Part shown: piece by piece, positions 47,129 to 56,169 of the stretch
How positions within the stretch are numbered: position 1 is the first letter of the stretch
Layout: each line of letters opens with the position of its first letter
DNA from: JBBATK01 sp044228685
Lineage (GTDB): Bacteria; Bacteroidota; Ignavibacteria; Kapaibacteriales; NICIL-2
Reading direction: 5' to 3'
Length of the DNA stretch: 64,000 nt
Assembly (NCBI GenBank): GCA_044228685.1
Contig: JBGAUL010000001.1
Span: forward strand, 186,001 to 250,000
The notes under the pieces: generated by a model
Databases searched by the model: none
What the model was told of the DNA's origin: nothing
What the model saw: only the letters and a program-made list of their open reading frames with translations
Translations under genes and position numbers: made by a program

Positions 47129-48511
47129 ATGAACTATCTCCAAAGCCTAATCCGGGTACTAAGTCCCGAAGAGCGCCAGTTGCTCAACACCCTGAGCTTG
47201 AGTCCTAAGGAACAGCAGCTCTTGCGTGCGCTCCTGAGCGATGACGATTCCGGCAAGGACGCTAAGCCTCAGATCATGCAGACATTGGAGTGGAGCAGTA
47301 GTTTTTTTGACAAGACATGTTCGGTGCTGCTCACCAAAGCATACACTGTGCTTGCGCCGGAAAACGAAAACGCAATCTTCGTTTTTCTCAACCGCAAGAA
47401 CCTTGATGCCCTCAATCGTCATGAACTCAACAAGCGCGAGAAGCAACTCCTCAACGAGGGCGACAGCAAAGCTCTGGATGCCTTCTTCCTTAGCGCATTC
47501 ATGATGGCTCGCTCCACCAACTTTGATCGCTACGATCCCGATCTCTGTCAACAATACGCCCTCAAGTATCTCAACAACGGTTCGACCAAATCGCCTTGCG
47601 AGCACGTACGTATTCAACTGCTGCATCTATTTGTGCTGCTGCACTATTTGCACAGCGTCCATCCAAAGAAGTTTGATGCAGTGGCGTTGCACGAAGAGAT
47701 CAACAAGTGCGAAGCTTTGTTGCACGATGAGTGCGAAGCAAATGCGCGATTTGAATTGCTGAAAACGAGGGCGACGCTTCAGCGAATCGAAGGACGACTG
47801 GAAGAGGGTATCGATAATCTCCAAAGAGCCCTAAGTCTATGCGAAGAACACAGTCAAAAATTCCGTCCTTTTGACGCTGTCTTTGTACAACTCCAGATTG
47901 CCGAGATGCTTCGCGATTTGGGTCACTTTGCCGAGTCGTTTGAATCATATCACCGTCTCTTCGAGAATCACGAGAGCATGCTCTCGTCGCTTTTCTATCA
48001 CATCAACCGCTACGCAGAGTCGGCAGTTCTCAATAATCGTGCAGAGCTGGCCTTGAGTGTTTTGGAAAAGTACCTCGCGCGATTTCTCGACGGACAGCAC
48101 ACGGCCGTCGCGACGAATGCCTGTTTGTCCTTTGCCAAAGCAATGATTGTCGCTCGCCGCTACGACGATGCTCAACACTACATTCAACTCGGATTTCAAC
48201 TCACCGATAAGAATCTCTTTCTCGATTCCGAAATCGAGTTTCGTAATCTTCAAGTAGTGTGTTGTTACATGCAACAAGACTTCGCGACGGCGGAAATGCT
48301 GGCTCAAAAAGGTATTAAGTTCTTGCGAAGTAAAAAGCAATCGGCAGCTATCAGACAATACACAACATTCTTTACATTGTGTCTTGCTCTCATTGATCTG
48401 CGTCTCAGTACGAAGAAGCTATCCAAGAAGAATGAACAAACATTTGAGTTCTTTGCGCAGGGGAAGTTTGGCGTGTACGGCACATTGCTGAATATGATGA
48501 AGCTAATGTGA
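47129..48511 (+). CDS. Helical-repeat protein of unknown function
   Basis: This 460-residue protein was not recognised as a named family. It is rich in Leu, Ala, Glu and Lys with no signal peptide or membrane helix. A short N-terminal helical part (LSPEERQLLNTLSLSPKEQQ) precedes helix pairs resembling degenerate TPRs from about 170 onward (GRLEEGIDNLQRALSLCEE, GHFAESFESYHRLFE, RRYDDAQHYIQLGFQLTD, QDFATAEMLAQKGIKFL). There is no cyclase domain or tail. Its location among TPR-cyclases suggests it might be a protein-interaction partner, but this is inference only. It is divergent from the propeller gene upstream, so the 128-base gap should hold both promoters. Confidence 0.75.
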   Translation: MNYLQSLIRVLSPEERQLLNTLSLSPKEQQLLRALLSDDDSGKDAKPQIMQTLEWSSSFFDKTCSVLLTKAYTVLAPENENAIFVFLNRKNLDALNRHELNKREKQLLNEGDSKALDAFFLSAFMMARSTNFDRYDPDLCQQYALKYLNNGSTKSPCEHVRIQLLHLFVLLHYLHSVHPKKFDAVALHEEINKCEALLHDECEANARFELLKTRATLQRIEGRLEEGIDNLQRALSLCEEHSQKFRPFDAVFVQLQIAEMLRDLGHFAESFESYHRLFENHESMLSSLFYHINRYAESAVLNNRAELALSVLEKYLARFLDGQHTAVATNACLSFAKAMIVARRYDDAQHYIQLGFQLTDKNLFLDSEIEFRNLQVVCCYMQQDFATAEMLAQKGIKFLRSKKQSAAIRQYTTFFTLCLALIDLRLSTKKLSKKNEQTFEFFAQGKFGVYGTLLNMMKLM

Positions 48512-48780
48512 TGCACACGAGAAGCTGTGGGGAATGAAGAACGGGTCTTGGAACGTAGCGACTATTGCGCCGAATTCATTCATTGATATACGCGGCTGAA
48601 TGTCGTTGAAGATTCAAGATAATATTAGTAATTAGTGACCTCACTGTACTTTGCAATGATCAATCAATAGTGAATTCTAATATTGAGAAGTCGTCGTTTG
48701 ACACCATAGCGCCATGCTTTTGAGTAGGTCCTCTGCTTCGACTTCATGCTCTCAATAGATGAACCCTAACACTGATAAAA

Positions 48781-50622
48781 ATGACACAAGAAGAAATCGC
48801 TCAGGTGCTCGCTCAGGCTCGCGAATCCAATTCCAAGGCCATGTATGCGAAAACAGAAGAGATATTGAAACCCTTCTTTCAAGATGCTACGACGGAGGCG
48901 GAAGTTGAGTCCTACACCCGCGCTTGTATCTCGATGGCAAATGCACTGACCCTGCGATCTAATGCTCGAGAAGGTCTTGAGTACGCCTTGAAAGCTGTCA
49001 ATAGCGCAAAGAAAGTAGACCAAGACATTAGAAGCTACTTGCTCGGTTTGGCATACTTGTGCGTTGCTAAATCCTATGACGTACTCGCGGAATTTGATCG
49101 CGCGCTCGACTACACACAACTAGCTTTAGAAGTCTTCAAACAGAGCGACGATCAGGTAGAAGTCGGTCATATCTACGGTTCGATGGCGAGCATCTACCGC
49201 GACATCGGAGATTATCCGCGTTCACTCGAGTTATTCCAACAGGCTCTCGATTTACACCGGCAGCTGGGAGATAGTCTAGGTATATCGATGTGGACGAATG
49301 GCATTGGTATCGTCTACCAGAATCTCGGCGATTCCGAAAAAGCTCTTGAGTATTTCAATGAGACACTTGTGCTCGCGGAAGCAGAAGGTGCTGAGGCACG
49401 AATCGCTACGATACTTGGCAATATAGGTGAAGCGTACTTTGGATTAGAGAGGACAGAGTTAGCATTGGAATACGCGAAGAGAGCGCTTGCAATAGACGAG
49501 CGTTTGGAAAATTCTGTTGCTGTGGCTCGACATACCGGGAACATTGGAAAGATGTATCTCTCACTGCAAGATTACGGCACTGCTTTAACCTGCTTCCAAA
49601 AAGCATTAGATATTGACACATCGTTAGGCGCCCGGGCCAATGCGGCTGCATGGACAGGACTTATTGGTGAAGTCTATTCGACACCTGAGTCAACGTTTTA
49701 CGATTTGACCAAAGCTGAAGAGTATCTATTACGAGGCATTGAACTATGTCGTGAACTTAGTTTGCTCGATCTCCTTACTGAATTCTATAAATTCTTATCC
49801 GAGGTTTATAAAATTCAGGAACGCTGGAAGGAACATGCTGAAATGTTTGCCTTGTATCACGAAAGTTATAGCGAGATGCACTCAGAGCAGACGAGGCAAG
49901 AAACACGCATGCTGGAGCACCGACGTAAAGTTGACGCCGCTGAACGAGACCGTCAGGTCAAGCTTGCGCGATTTCAAGAACAAGAGAAGATCCTCCACAG
50001 CATTCTTCCACCTGCCATTGCTGAGCGAGTTGTGAGTGGAGAACGACGCATCATTGAGCACTTCGACAAAGTCTCGGTGCTCTTTGCAGACATCGTTGGA
50101 TTCACGCAGTATTCTCAAATCGTCGATGCGAATAGTCTTGCGGATCGACTTGACACTATCTTTAGTGCCTTCGATCATCTTGCAGAGAAGCACGGCTGCG
50201 AGAAAATCAAAACTATTGGCGATTGTTATATGGCTGTGGCTGGACTACCCCAGCACTGCGATAACCACGCCCAGCGTCTCGCAGATCTTGCCATCGACAT
50301 GATTGAAGAAATCCGCCGTCTCACACAGCATAGCGAGCAACCTATGAAAGTTCGTATTGGCTTGCATTGCGGTCCTGTCGTCGCCGGCATCCTGGGCAAG
50401 AATAAATATGCCTACGATCTCTGGGGTGATGCGGTGAATACCGCCAGTCGAATGGAGTCGCATGGACTTCCGGACCAGATCCACTGCTCCGCAGATTTTC
50501 ATCGCGAACTAAAGTCGCAGACAGGCGATAGTAAAGGCGAGCGGTATAAACACTCTGCTCGTGGTGAAATCACCGTCAAAGACAAAGGCACGATGACAAC
50601 CTATTTGCTAAGCAAAGCCTGA
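48781..50622 (+). CDS. TPR-adenylate cyclase, class III
   Basis: This 613-residue cytoplasmic type has five to six TPR units (about 75-290; EYFNETLVLAEAEG, EYAKRALAIDERL). The linker (RQVKLARFQEQEKILHSILPP) and core (CEKIKTIGDCYMAVAGLP, KYAYDLWGDAVNTASRME) are closest to the array gene at 25347, so it is probably a dispersed member of that lineage. The catalytic residues are complete. The tail differs (ARGEITVKDKGTMTTYLL): the KGKG motif has become KDKG, and there is no palindromic element. It is a single gene with about 270 bases upstream; a TTGACA at 48698 could be part of its promoter. Confidence 0.9.
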   Translation: MTQEEIAQVLAQARESNSKAMYAKTEEILKPFFQDATTEAEVESYTRACISMANALTLRSNAREGLEYALKAVNSAKKVDQDIRSYLLGLAYLCVAKSYDVLAEFDRALDYTQLALEVFKQSDDQVEVGHIYGSMASIYRDIGDYPRSLELFQQALDLHRQLGDSLGISMWTNGIGIVYQNLGDSEKALEYFNETLVLAEAEGAEARIATILGNIGEAYFGLERTELALEYAKRALAIDERLENSVAVARHTGNIGKMYLSLQDYGTALTCFQKALDIDTSLGARANAAAWTGLIGEVYSTPESTFYDLTKAEEYLLRGIELCRELSLLDLLTEFYKFLSEVYKIQERWKEHAEMFALYHESYSEMHSEQTRQETRMLEHRRKVDAAERDRQVKLARFQEQEKILHSILPPAIAERVVSGERRIIEHFDKVSVLFADIVGFTQYSQIVDANSLADRLDTIFSAFDHLAEKHGCEKIKTIGDCYMAVAGLPQHCDNHAQRLADLAIDMIEEIRRLTQHSEQPMKVRIGLHCGPVVAGILGKNKYAYDLWGDAVNTASRMESHGLPDQIHCSADFHRELKSQTGDSKGERYKHSARGEITVKDKGTMTTYLLSKA

Positions 50623-50792
50623 GTTGATAGAGCTGCATGGTGTGCTGCCTGAAATTCAGTTTGCAATGGGATTGAGGTGCTATCTTGACACCATAGAACG
50701 GTGAAGGCTTAAAGTGGCCATATCAATTGATGGCACCATGAATGATGAGCCCAAGGGGAAAGGGTTGCTCAGCGAATTCGTCTACAGTTCGG

Positions 50793-50796
50793 GGAG
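50793..50796 (+). promoter_or_regulatory. Ribosome binding site (GGAG) for the MpaB-like oxygenase
   Basis: GGGGAG at 50791-50796 ends 6 bases before the ATG at 50803 and supports this start. Confidence 0.55.
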
Positions 50797-50802
50797 AAAG
50801 AC

Positions 50803-51933
50803 ATGAATTTCGACAAGGAATACTGGCATCAGCAGCGTGCACAGACGGATGTTCTGGCTGATGATACAATCGACAAGTTGATGAAGAGCGGGGAGTACGA
50901 AGCTGTTCGTCAGAGCATGAATCAGTTTATCGGTGCGACTCAAAATCCAGCCAAAGGATATCCGCCGGCGATGCAGGACTACCGCGAAGCAACCTCTCAT
51001 CTTCCTCCATGGTTTGACAAACAACGCGTCGATCGCGCACAGATACTGGCAGCAACCTATGGTATTGAAGGCGCAGTCATTCTGCTCTGCAAATCTCTTC
51101 CGCAGTGTTACTCGCTGTCAAAAGGTGCTGAGGTGCTGAACTCGACAACGCGATTGGTGAATCGACCTGAGCATGCGACCTATCCCTACATCTATCGCAT
51201 CATGGAGACGCTGCAGTTTGTTGACAATGTCTGCACCAAGAATTGCTTCGATAGCGATGGTTACGGAATTTCAACCGTTCGCCGTGTTCGCTTGATCCAC
51301 GCGGCAATTCGATACTTCTTGCTTCATACCAAGGATTGGGATGCTGAGAAAATGGGACGTCCAATCAATCAAGAGGACTTGGTTCTGACGCTTACAACCT
51401 TCTCGGTTTCTATTGTCGAAGGTTGGGAACAATTGGGAATACGATTGAGCCGTAGCGACAAAGAGGACTTCGTGCATCTCTGGGCAGTGGTTGCTTATAT
51501 CCTTGGTATTCACGAAGAAAATATTCCGCACAGCTTCGCAGACTCAAAGAAGATTCAACATGAGATTTTGTTGGATCAAGGTGCGTACAGCGACGCCGGA
51601 CGTGACCTGACGTTGTCAGTCACAAAATTCGTGGAGCTTATATCGCGATCGATTATACATGCACGTGTCACTACCGGCCTCATGTGTCTCTTCCTCAGTC
51701 CCGCCGTTTGCAAGAATGTTGGTCTACCGTCCAAGCACTCCGAGCGCGACTTCTTCGACAAAGTCATCGTCTCAATTTTTCGCTTCATCGTTTGGATCCA
51801 ACAAAAGCTACCATGGTTGAGCACAGCAATACGAAAATTCACCGGCTACATCGTTCGTCAGATTATCAAGCGCTACGCAGGCGACAACCCAATTCGCTTC
51901 GTGCCTCCGCCGAGTTTGACAGGTGGGTTGTAA
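50803..51933 (+). CDS. MpaB/Lcp-type oxygenase family protein (DUF2236)
   Basis: This 376-residue protein matches the ER-bound oxygenase MpaB/rubber oxygenase family: YGIEGAVILLCKSLP (about 86-100), RRVRLIHAAIRYFLL (160-174) with His166 and surrounding arginines, INQEDLVLTLTTFSVSIVEG (about 188-207) and FVHLWAVVAYILGIHEENIP. Characterised relatives are heme b oxygenases that cleave C=C bonds in isoprenoid chains; the substrate here is unknown. The C-terminus is hydrophobic/basic (IVWIQQKLPWLSTAIRK) and may be membrane-associated. A clear Shine-Dalgarno precedes it. The gene 168 bases downstream encodes a seven-helix domain resembling meroterpenoid cyclases fused to an adenylate cyclase, a possible thematic link. 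Confidence 0.75.
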   Translation: MNFDKEYWHQQRAQTDVLADDTIDKLMKSGEYEAVRQSMNQFIGATQNPAKGYPPAMQDYREATSHLPPWFDKQRVDRAQILAATYGIEGAVILLCKSLPQCYSLSKGAEVLNSTTRLVNRPEHATYPYIYRIMETLQFVDNVCTKNCFDSDGYGISTVRRVRLIHAAIRYFLLHTKDWDAEKMGRPINQEDLVLTLTTFSVSIVEGWEQLGIRLSRSDKEDFVHLWAVVAYILGIHEENIPHSFADSKKIQHEILLDQGAYSDAGRDLTLSVTKFVELISRSIIHARVTTGLMCLFLSPAVCKNVGLPSKHSERDFFDKVIVSIFRFIVWIQQKLPWLSTAIRKFTGYIVRQIIKRYAGDNPIRFVPPPSLTGGL

Positions 51934-52101
51934 GTGTTGGGACTATGCGTAGTCAAGGAATTCGAACTAAGTGTTATTGTTGTGAAGGGGAGATAGGCGA
52001 TTGCAAACGAAGGTGCGATTGTCTGTCCGAAAAAAAAGGGTTCGCACGAGGCGACGTGCACCCACGACTGAAATATGGAATAGACCAATACGGGATCCGC
52101 T

Positions 52102-54255
52102 ATGTGGCTAAACACAATCGCCTACACAAACTTTGAACTTGCCCTCTGTCTCATCGGCAGTGCTTTGTGGGTTGCCGTCTACGTAGAGATCATCCGCAAC
52201 GTCCACCGTAACCGCTTCTTAGAAATGCCGGTCTTTGTTGTAGCGGGAAATTTTGTGTGGGAAGGTTTGTACTCCTGGTTTTATTCCGATTACATCAATC
52301 TCGGCGACTTGCTGCTCTGGGGTTATCGTGCTTGGTTTCTTCTCGACATCTACATCGTCTGGCTTGCCCTTCGCTACGGAGCCAAGCAGTTTCACAATCC
52401 CTATTTGCAGAAGCATATTAAACCGATCTTTTTCGGTTTGCTTGCATGCTATCTCTTGTTGAATTGGGCGACAATTGAATCGGGTCTGGACAACATGCCT
52501 CTCGGCGGCGATGGCAGCGTTCGCCTTGGAGGAATCTCTGCATACGTCCTCAACATTATCATCTCAGTCGGCTATCTCTACATCTACCTCCGTCACCGAC
52601 GTGTTGCAGGCTTCTCAATCTCGACTGCATGGATGAAAGGCGTTGGCACCCTGTGCTTCAGTGTCTTTTTCGCGATCAAAGATTCGCACAACTACCTGCT
52701 GCTCGCCATGGCCACGATCGTTGCGGTGCTTGACTTCGGCTACATCTACATTCGCATTCGATATCCATCCCTTGCCGGAAGCAATGCACTCAGCGGAACA
52801 CCGCGATTTGTTCGCAATGAGGTTTTCGAAAAACTCTGGGAAGAGAATCCCGACAAGCGTAGCTACTACGAGTCACACGGCATTCGATTACGTCGCCTGA
52901 TCTTCGATCGATGGATTTGTGACACCGGTCGCTACAACAGTACCTATGCGGTGTTGGAAGGAAATATCGTGCAGCAAGTCTCAGTTGGTGAGAGCAGCTC
53001 CACTTCAATCACCGCGACAACGCAGAAGTTGGCAGAGGTGATTCAGGAACTGGAGTTGCAGGCTAAAGATGTGTACCTGTGTTGCAACGCAATGAAGTCT
53101 ACTCCGGGTGATTTGGATTCACGTCGTATCACCGTTGATTTCTTCTCCCATCCCGATCACAGTCGTGTGCACATGTTTCTCGTTGCTCCACGCGTTGTTC
53201 GAGCTGCCTTGAACATCGCCGCTCCGATCAATCCCAAAGCGATGGCTGGTTGGCGAACCTTTGCCGATGACGAGAGCAGCTTCACTGCGATTCTGCAGCA
53301 TTTCACCGGACAGCAACGAAAAGAAGCAAGTGAAGAAGAGCATTGGCTGGAAGCCGATTCTAATGTGAAGCTGAGAATATCTGAACTCTACACAGCGCTT
53401 GATAAGATTGCTCGCAATCAAATTGAAACGGTTGAGAGAATTGAAGTGCCGGATGATGATCCCTTCAGCGAAGTATTTGACGCACTCGATTTGGTGATGA
53501 TTGATAAGCGTAATCAGCTCCAAGCAATGCAGGATGCGAATAACGTGCTGAAGTCGCAGTCTGCACTCATCAGTCTGGAGCAAGCCCGCTCCGAAGCTTT
53601 GCTGCTTAACGTATTGCCACCGTCAATCGCAGAACGACTCAAGAACGGCGAGAAGACAATTGCTGAGAAGTTATCTGCTGTGTCCGTGCTCTTTGCCGAT
53701 ATCGTCGACTTCACCGGTCTCTCCCAATCAACTACTCCTGAGCAATTAGTAGAAGGTCTTGATAGAATTTTCAGTGAGTTCGATGCACTGGCTGAGAAAT
53801 ACGGTCTTGAGAAAATCAAAACCATCGGCGACGCCTACATGGTCGTTGCCGGCGCGCCTGAGCCTCGCGAAGACCACGCCGAAGCCATCGCCAGTATGGC
53901 AATTGAAATGTTGGATGCGATGCAGAAGTTTAAATCCGATATTAGTCCGGATCACATTCAACTCCGCATCGGTATTCACAGCGGCGAAGTTGTCGCCGGA
54001 GTTATTGGAAAGAAGAAGTTCGCTTATGACATGTGGGGCGACGCCGTCAATATGGCAGCGCGTATGGAGAGTCATGGCGAGGCCGGCAAGATCCACGTGA
54101 GTGAAGTGTTTGCAAACAACTTCATCCATCGCAGATCCGAAGGAAAAGTCCCTGCGGAGATGCAGAAGCTACAAGTTTCCCTGCGCGGCGAAATGGAGAT
54201 AAAAGGAAAGGGATTGATGCAGACCTATTTTCTTGAGCCAGTCGCTACGACCTAA
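52102..54255 (+). CDS. Seven-helix membrane domain (Pyr4/PaxB-like) fused to adenylate cyclase
   Basis: This is a 717-residue protein. Seven likely membrane helices lie at about 11-33, 43-63, 68-92, 105-124, 147-163, 176-192 and 198-218. Glu54 in GNFVWE, Asp82 in FLLDIYIV and Asp211 in VLDFGYI resemble the layout of transmembrane terpene cyclases of the Pyr4/PaxB type, where one early and one late acidic residue are needed (family knowledge from memory; similarity judged by eye). An unrecognised soluble region (about 235-480) and a coiled linker lead to a cyclase with LFADIVDFTGLS (Asp replaces the usual Gly), LEKIKTIGDAYM and FAYDMWGDAVNMAARME; catalytic residues are present. The tail is KGKGLMQTYFLE. 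The membrane part could be an enzyme, a ligand sensor, or only a similar seven-helix fold. Confidence 0.8.
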   Translation: MWLNTIAYTNFELALCLIGSALWVAVYVEIIRNVHRNRFLEMPVFVVAGNFVWEGLYSWFYSDYINLGDLLLWGYRAWFLLDIYIVWLALRYGAKQFHNPYLQKHIKPIFFGLLACYLLLNWATIESGLDNMPLGGDGSVRLGGISAYVLNIIISVGYLYIYLRHRRVAGFSISTAWMKGVGTLCFSVFFAIKDSHNYLLLAMATIVAVLDFGYIYIRIRYPSLAGSNALSGTPRFVRNEVFEKLWEENPDKRSYYESHGIRLRRLIFDRWICDTGRYNSTYAVLEGNIVQQVSVGESSSTSITATTQKLAEVIQELELQAKDVYLCCNAMKSTPGDLDSRRITVDFFSHPDHSRVHMFLVAPRVVRAALNIAAPINPKAMAGWRTFADDESSFTAILQHFTGQQRKEASEEEHWLEADSNVKLRISELYTALDKIARNQIETVERIEVPDDDPFSEVFDALDLVMIDKRNQLQAMQDANNVLKSQSALISLEQARSEALLLNVLPPSIAERLKNGEKTIAEKLSAVSVLFADIVDFTGLSQSTTPEQLVEGLDRIFSEFDALAEKYGLEKIKTIGDAYMVVAGAPEPREDHAEAIASMAIEMLDAMQKFKSDISPDHIQLRIGIHSGEVVAGVIGKKKFAYDMWGDAVNMAARMESHGEAGKIHVSEVFANNFIHRRSEGKVPAEMQKLQVSLRGEMEIKGKGLMQTYFLEPVATT

Positions 54256-54303
54256 ATCCAGAACGCTCTCGAGATGTGGATGGCGCCAGCCGACACAACG
54301 ATC

Positions 54304-56169
54304 TTAATTGCTCGCCAAAGGAATTTTCTTCGCGCCAAAAAGTTCAACCAGTGTACTCTCGATAGGAAGTTTCTCTCCAGGAGCAAGCTGCGGTGCCGGA
54401 GCCGAGGTGATGCTTGTCGCGAGTTCTTGGGCCGAACTATTGTTTTGTTCAGCGCCATCCGCAGATTGATCCGGCAGTGCAGAGATGTTACTCGAGTGCA
54501 CGACTTTGATACGAACCGCTGAGCCGAAGAATTTCTCGAGCTGCACACCAAAAGGAACGCGCCGCGCATTGAGGTCGTCGCACATGAACTGCTCAGTGTT
54601 TAAGATCAACACTTCGCCATCAAAGAAACGAACTGCACAAACTTCCTTTGTGCCAAGACAAAGCTTGATAGCGGCTAGGGATTGAGGAAGCGTCTTGACG
54701 AATTCCGACCAACCGGCTTGCAATACTGATGCCTTGACTTGTGGTCCGTCGTTGAAAGGCTCGGAGTGCATTTTCTCCTTCACTTGCATGCCCGGCGCAG
54801 CAGACTTCGACTCGTAAGCAGGTGTCTTTGCGCTGCTCTCTGATCCCAAGGCACTTGACTTTCGCATTCCTGCAGTTCCGCCACGAGTGTTTTCAGATTC
54901 GCGAGTTGAACCGAGGAGTTGTGATGCCGGAGCTGAGGCAGCCGCACGCGCAGGTGGACTCGGCATTGTCGCATACACCGGCGCACTCATCATGCCGATC
55001 TTAGAGCCGTTTTTTTTTGACTCACGAAGTTCATTCATGAGTTGTGCGATTTCGACCGTGGAATCGAGAGATGCGAGTTGAACGAGAAGTAACTCGAATC
55101 GAAAACGAGGCTGCGCAGAGTACTTGAGTTGTTGCTCTGCCGCGCTGATCATACTGAGAATGCGCAGTAACTCTCCGTGCTTGAAGGAAGCAACTGTGTC
55201 ACGATAACGTTTGAGACTCGCCGCCGATGCTTCAATGTATTGCACATCGTTCGTGGCAAGCAAACTCATGAGATTGCGGAAGTGTTCGACTAAGCCGTGC
55301 AAGCATTCATGCACGTCATAGCCACGACTTACCAACTGTTCTACAAGCTCAAACATGCGCGCCGAGTTATGCTCACGCACGGCATCGCTGATGGCGAAGT
55401 AGAAATCTTCATCGATTAAGTGCAGTGCATTAGCCAGTGCCTTAATCTCAATGGTCTCACCGCAGAAGGCGCGCACTTGGTCAAAAATGCTCTGTGAGTC
55501 GCGCATCGAACCGTCACCCTTTTTCGCAATCGCAACCAGCGAAGCGTCGTCGATGCTGATGCCTTCGGACGTGGCGATGTGCCTGAGATGACCAACGATA
55601 TCGTCGATTTGCATGCGACGAAAATCAAAGCGCTGACAACGACTGACGATGGTCGCAGGAACCTTGTGCGATTCCGTCGTGGCAAACATGAAGAGCAAGT
55701 GTTTCGGCGGTTCTTCAAGCGTCTTCAACAATGCGTTGAAGGCCGAGGTCGACAGCATGTGCACTTCATCAATGATGTACATCTTGTACTTGCCATGCAC
55801 CGGAGGATACTTCGCGTTCTCACGAAGCTTGCGAATGTCGTCGACGGAGTTGTTGGACGCACCGTCAATCTCAATCACATCCAAAGAACGTCCGCTCAGA
55901 ATATCACGACATGAGTCGCACTCATTACACGGCTCAACACCATCCACTGAATTCATACAATTCAATGCGCGAGCAAAAATTCGGGCAGTGGTGGTTTTGC
56001 CTACGCCGCGAGGACCGCAGAAGAGATAGGCGTGATGCACACGATTTGAACGAAGAGCGTTCGACAGGGTCGTTGAAATGTGATCCTGTCCTACGACTTC
56101 GGAAAAAAGCTGTGGACGCCACTTTCGTGCCGTGACAACAAAGCTCTCGGTTGTGTCGTTCGTCGTCAT
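54304..56169 (-). CDS. dnaX: DNA polymerase III subunit gamma/tau
   Basis: This is a 621-residue clamp-loader ATPase. The start is set at the ATG at 56169 (TTNDTTESFVVTARKWRPQ); a TTG at 56211 would add 14 residues not expected in the family. Walker A GPRGVGKTT (about 52-60), the four-Cys zinc module (NCMNS..CNECDSCRD), Walker B region DEVHMLS and the SRC motif (TTIVSRCQRF) are all seen. A Pro/Ser/Ala-rich hinge near 400-480 separates the ATPase part from the C-terminal region, which resembles a short tau domain. It loads the beta clamp during replication. It is convergent with the seven-helix cyclase, 48 bases apart. Confidence 0.96.
   Translation of the reverse strand: MTTNDTTESFVVTARKWRPQLFSEVVGQDHISTTLSNALRSNRVHHAYLFCGPRGVGKTTTARIFARALNCMNSVDGVEPCNECDSCRDILSGRSLDVIEIDGASNNSVDDIRKLRENAKYPPVHGKYKMYIIDEVHMLSTSAFNALLKTLEEPPKHLLFMFATTESHKVPATIVSRCQRFDFRRMQIDDIVGHLRHIATSEGISIDDASLVAIAKKGDGSMRDSQSIFDQVRAFCGETIEIKALANALHLIDEDFYFAISDAVREHNSARMFELVEQLVSRGYDVHECLHGLVEHFRNLMSLLATNDVQYIEASAASLKRYRDTVASFKHGELLRILSMISAAEQQLKYSAQPRFRFELLLVQLASLDSTVEIAQLMNELRESKKNGSKIGMMSAPVYATMPSPPARAAASAPASQLLGSTRESENTRGGTAGMRKSSALGSESSAKTPAYESKSAAPGMQVKEKMHSEPFNDGPQVKASVLQAGWSEFVKTLPQSLAAIKLCLGTKEVCAVRFFDGEVLILNTEQFMCDDLNARRVPFGVQLEKFFGSAVRIKVVHSSNISALPDQSADGAEQNNSSAQELATSITSAPAPQLAPGEKLPIESTLVELFGAKKIPLASN

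Noticed and set aside
50737..50805. Short frame MNDEPKGKGLLSEFVY resembling the cyclase tail
   Set aside because: Only KGKGL matches well over a few residues; too short to separate from chance.
52047..52090. CACGAGGCGACGTG match to the decayed tail near 34985
   Set aside because: Only 14 bases are shared and the following sequence does not encode the tail motif.
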